Below, piece after piece: positions 5,455-6,466 of a DNA stretch of 6,466 nucleotides (within the stretch, counting starts at the first letter, position 1; each line of letters begins with the position of its first letter). Both the position numbers and the translations under genes were made by a program. The DNA is from Phycisphaerae bacterium (GTDB lineage: Bacteria > Planctomycetota > Phycisphaerae > Sedimentisphaerales > Anaerobacaceae). The notes below the pieces were generated by a model. That model was not told the DNA's origin. It saw only the letters and a program-made list of their open reading frames with translations, and did no database searches. The DNA is taken from positions 1 through 6,466 of the forward strand of contig DAOVNI010000100.1 of assembly GCA_030630315.1 (NCBI GenBank), read 5' to 3'.

Positions 5455-6399
5455 TTGGAAGTTACCATACAATTAGATTCAGTTCACAGGCAGCTTGAGT
5501 TGTTCGGCCCTGCCGACAGTCACCTTCGTCTTTTGCGCCAATCTCTCGGCGTCCAAATCACCGCCCGCCAGGCCAATTTAATAATCACCGGCAAGGAAAA
5601 AAGTGTAAACAAGGCCGCTGAGATTATCGACAGAATGCAAAAACACCTTATCAAACGCCGCTCGCTCACCACTGCGGATGTAACCGCTTTTATCGCTAAA
5701 GACAATTCACCCATAACTGCCGAGGCCTGTGACGCCATTAGCGTCTATTCCCACAAAAAGATTATCGAACCATCCACCAAGGGACAGCTAAAGTACGTCG
5801 AAGCAATGTTGGCCAACGACCTTATCTTTTGTATAGGACCAGCCGGAACCGGCAAAACATACCTCGCCGTCGCAGTGGCGGTCTCAATGCTGAAGAAAAA
5901 GCAAATCAGGAGAATAGTCCTTGCCCGCCCCGCTGTGGAGGCAGGTGAAAAACTTGGCTTTCTGCCGGGCGATATACAGGCAAAGGTAAATCCATATCTT
6001 CGCCCACTCTTTGACGCTCTCGAAGATATGATGGATTTCGCTCAGATGAAAAAATTTATGGAGCTGGACATTATCGAAATTATTCCGCTTGCCTTTATGC
6101 GCGGCCGAACGTTAAACGAAGCCGTCATCATCTGTGACGAAGCCCAGAACACCTCGCCCCTGCAGATGTTAATGGTCTTGACAAGACTGGGCCACGGCTC
6201 CAAAATGATAATAAACGGCGACATAACGCAAATTGACTTGGAAACAGGCCAGAAAAGCGGAATGGTCGAAGCGATTACAACGCTGCGGCGAATCAAAGGT
6301 ATAGCTTCTGTAGAGTTAACCCAGAGAGACATCGTACGACATCGACTGGTTCAAAATATCGTGCGGGCCTACAGAAAAAAGGGAAACGCTAAAAGGTAA
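5455..6399 (+). CDS. PhoH-family ATPase with N-terminal KH-like region
   Basis: This is a PhoH/PhoL-type P-loop ATPase of 314 residues, the usual size. Residues 1 to about 65 resemble the KH-like nucleic-acid-binding region of the family, and a linker leads to the ATPase core. Walker A is G-P-A-G-T-G-K-T at 128-135. The L-A-R-P-A-V-E-A-G-E-K-L-G-F-L-P-G-D stretch follows near 161-178. Walker B is I-I-C-D-E-A-Q-N at 225-232, I-N-G-D-I-T-Q-I-D at 253-261 acts as the sensor strand, and T-Q-R-D-I-V-R-H at 289-296 supplies candidate arginine fingers. All motifs are intact. The precise role of the family is unsettled; links to RNA processing and to the ribosome-associated nuclease YbeY are reported, so RNA metabolism is the best guess. 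The TTG at 5455 is the only usable start, since tandem stops close the frame at 5440-5445. GAGAAA at 5445-5450 is a weak ribosome binding site. It lies 12 bases after cdsA, so it is probably in the same operon. Confidence 0.93.
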   Translation: MEVTIQLDSVHRQLELFGPADSHLRLLRQSLGVQITARQANLIITGKEKSVNKAAEIIDRMQKHLIKRRSLTTADVTAFIAKDNSPITAEACDAISVYSHKKIIEPSTKGQLKYVEAMLANDLIFCIGPAGTGKTYLAVAVAVSMLKKKQIRRIVLARPAVEAGEKLGFLPGDIQAKVNPYLRPLFDALEDMMDFAQMKKFMELDIIEIIPLAFMRGRTLNEAVIICDEAQNTSPLQMLMVLTRLGHGSKMIINGDITQIDLETGQKSGMVEAITTLRRIKGIASVELTQRDIVRHRLVQNIVRAYRKKGNAKR

Positions 6400-6406
6400 A
6401 AAGCAA

Positions 6407-6435
6407 AGCGAAAAACAGGCGCACCTTTTTTCGTT
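6407..6435 (+). other. Hairpin after the phoH-like gene, possible weak terminator
   Basis: AGCGAAAAA (6407-6415), a bulged C (6416) and AGG (6417-6419) pair with CCTTTTTTCGTT (6424-6435) around the loop CGCA, giving twelve base pairs with one G-U. The run of six T residues is part of the stem instead of following it, and the bases after it (GCCCTG) are not T-rich. It could act as a weak terminator through the short AGG/CCT stem plus the T run, or be chance in an A-rich region. The window ends 31 bases later, before any further gene can be identified. Confidence 0.3.
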
Positions 6436-6466
6436 GCCCTGAATGGTGATGGCAGAGTAAACAAAT

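Noticed and set aside
6400..6466. Possible start of another gene after the phoH-like ATPase
   Set aside because: A frame stays open to the window end, but there is no convincing start codon with a ribosome binding site and too few codons to judge.

Overview
The window is an ordinary-looking stretch of bacterial chromosome with every recognisable gene on the + strand. It most resembles a planctomycete, probably of the Phycisphaerae type. The reasons are the CdsA signature with phenylalanine in place of histidine, TTG starts with almost no Shine-Dalgarno sequence in the housekeeping genes, moderate base composition, and two conserved-looking hypothetical proteins of a kind I associate with that phylum. 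This assignment is an inference from gene character; there is no rRNA or other marker in the window.

Layout. Positions 1-918 hold the C-terminal two thirds or so of a radical SAM/SPASM enzyme whose N-terminus, with the CxxxCxxC cluster, lies upstream of the window. A 99-base gap with a small GC-rich hairpin leads to two genes of unknown function. The first (1018-1776) is a soluble protein of 252 residues. The second (1797-2345) is a two-helix membrane protein with a possible PH-like C-terminal domain. A 115-base gap follows. It carries a 14-bp dyad that could be the terminator of the unknown pair, and the same bases contain a plausible sigma70-type promoter for what follows.

Positions 2461-6399 form a tight four-gene run: purA (adenylosuccinate synthetase), uppS (undecaprenyl diphosphate synthase), cdsA (phosphatidate cytidylyltransferase) and a phoH-family ATPase. 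Gaps are 17, 61 and 12 bases. uppS and cdsA supply the lipid carrier for cell-wall and surface polysaccharides and the CDP-diacylglycerol for phospholipids. purA makes the AMP precursor. The PhoH-like protein joins a KH-like nucleic-acid-binding region to a P-loop ATPase and is probably involved in RNA metabolism. The run is best read as a housekeeping operon linking nucleotide, envelope and RNA functions.

I found no mobile element, CRISPR array, RNA gene or clearly new system. The points most worth a second look are the dyad that overlaps the putative purA promoter, the altered CdsA signature, the unknown gene pair, and a short tandem repeat between uppS and cdsA.
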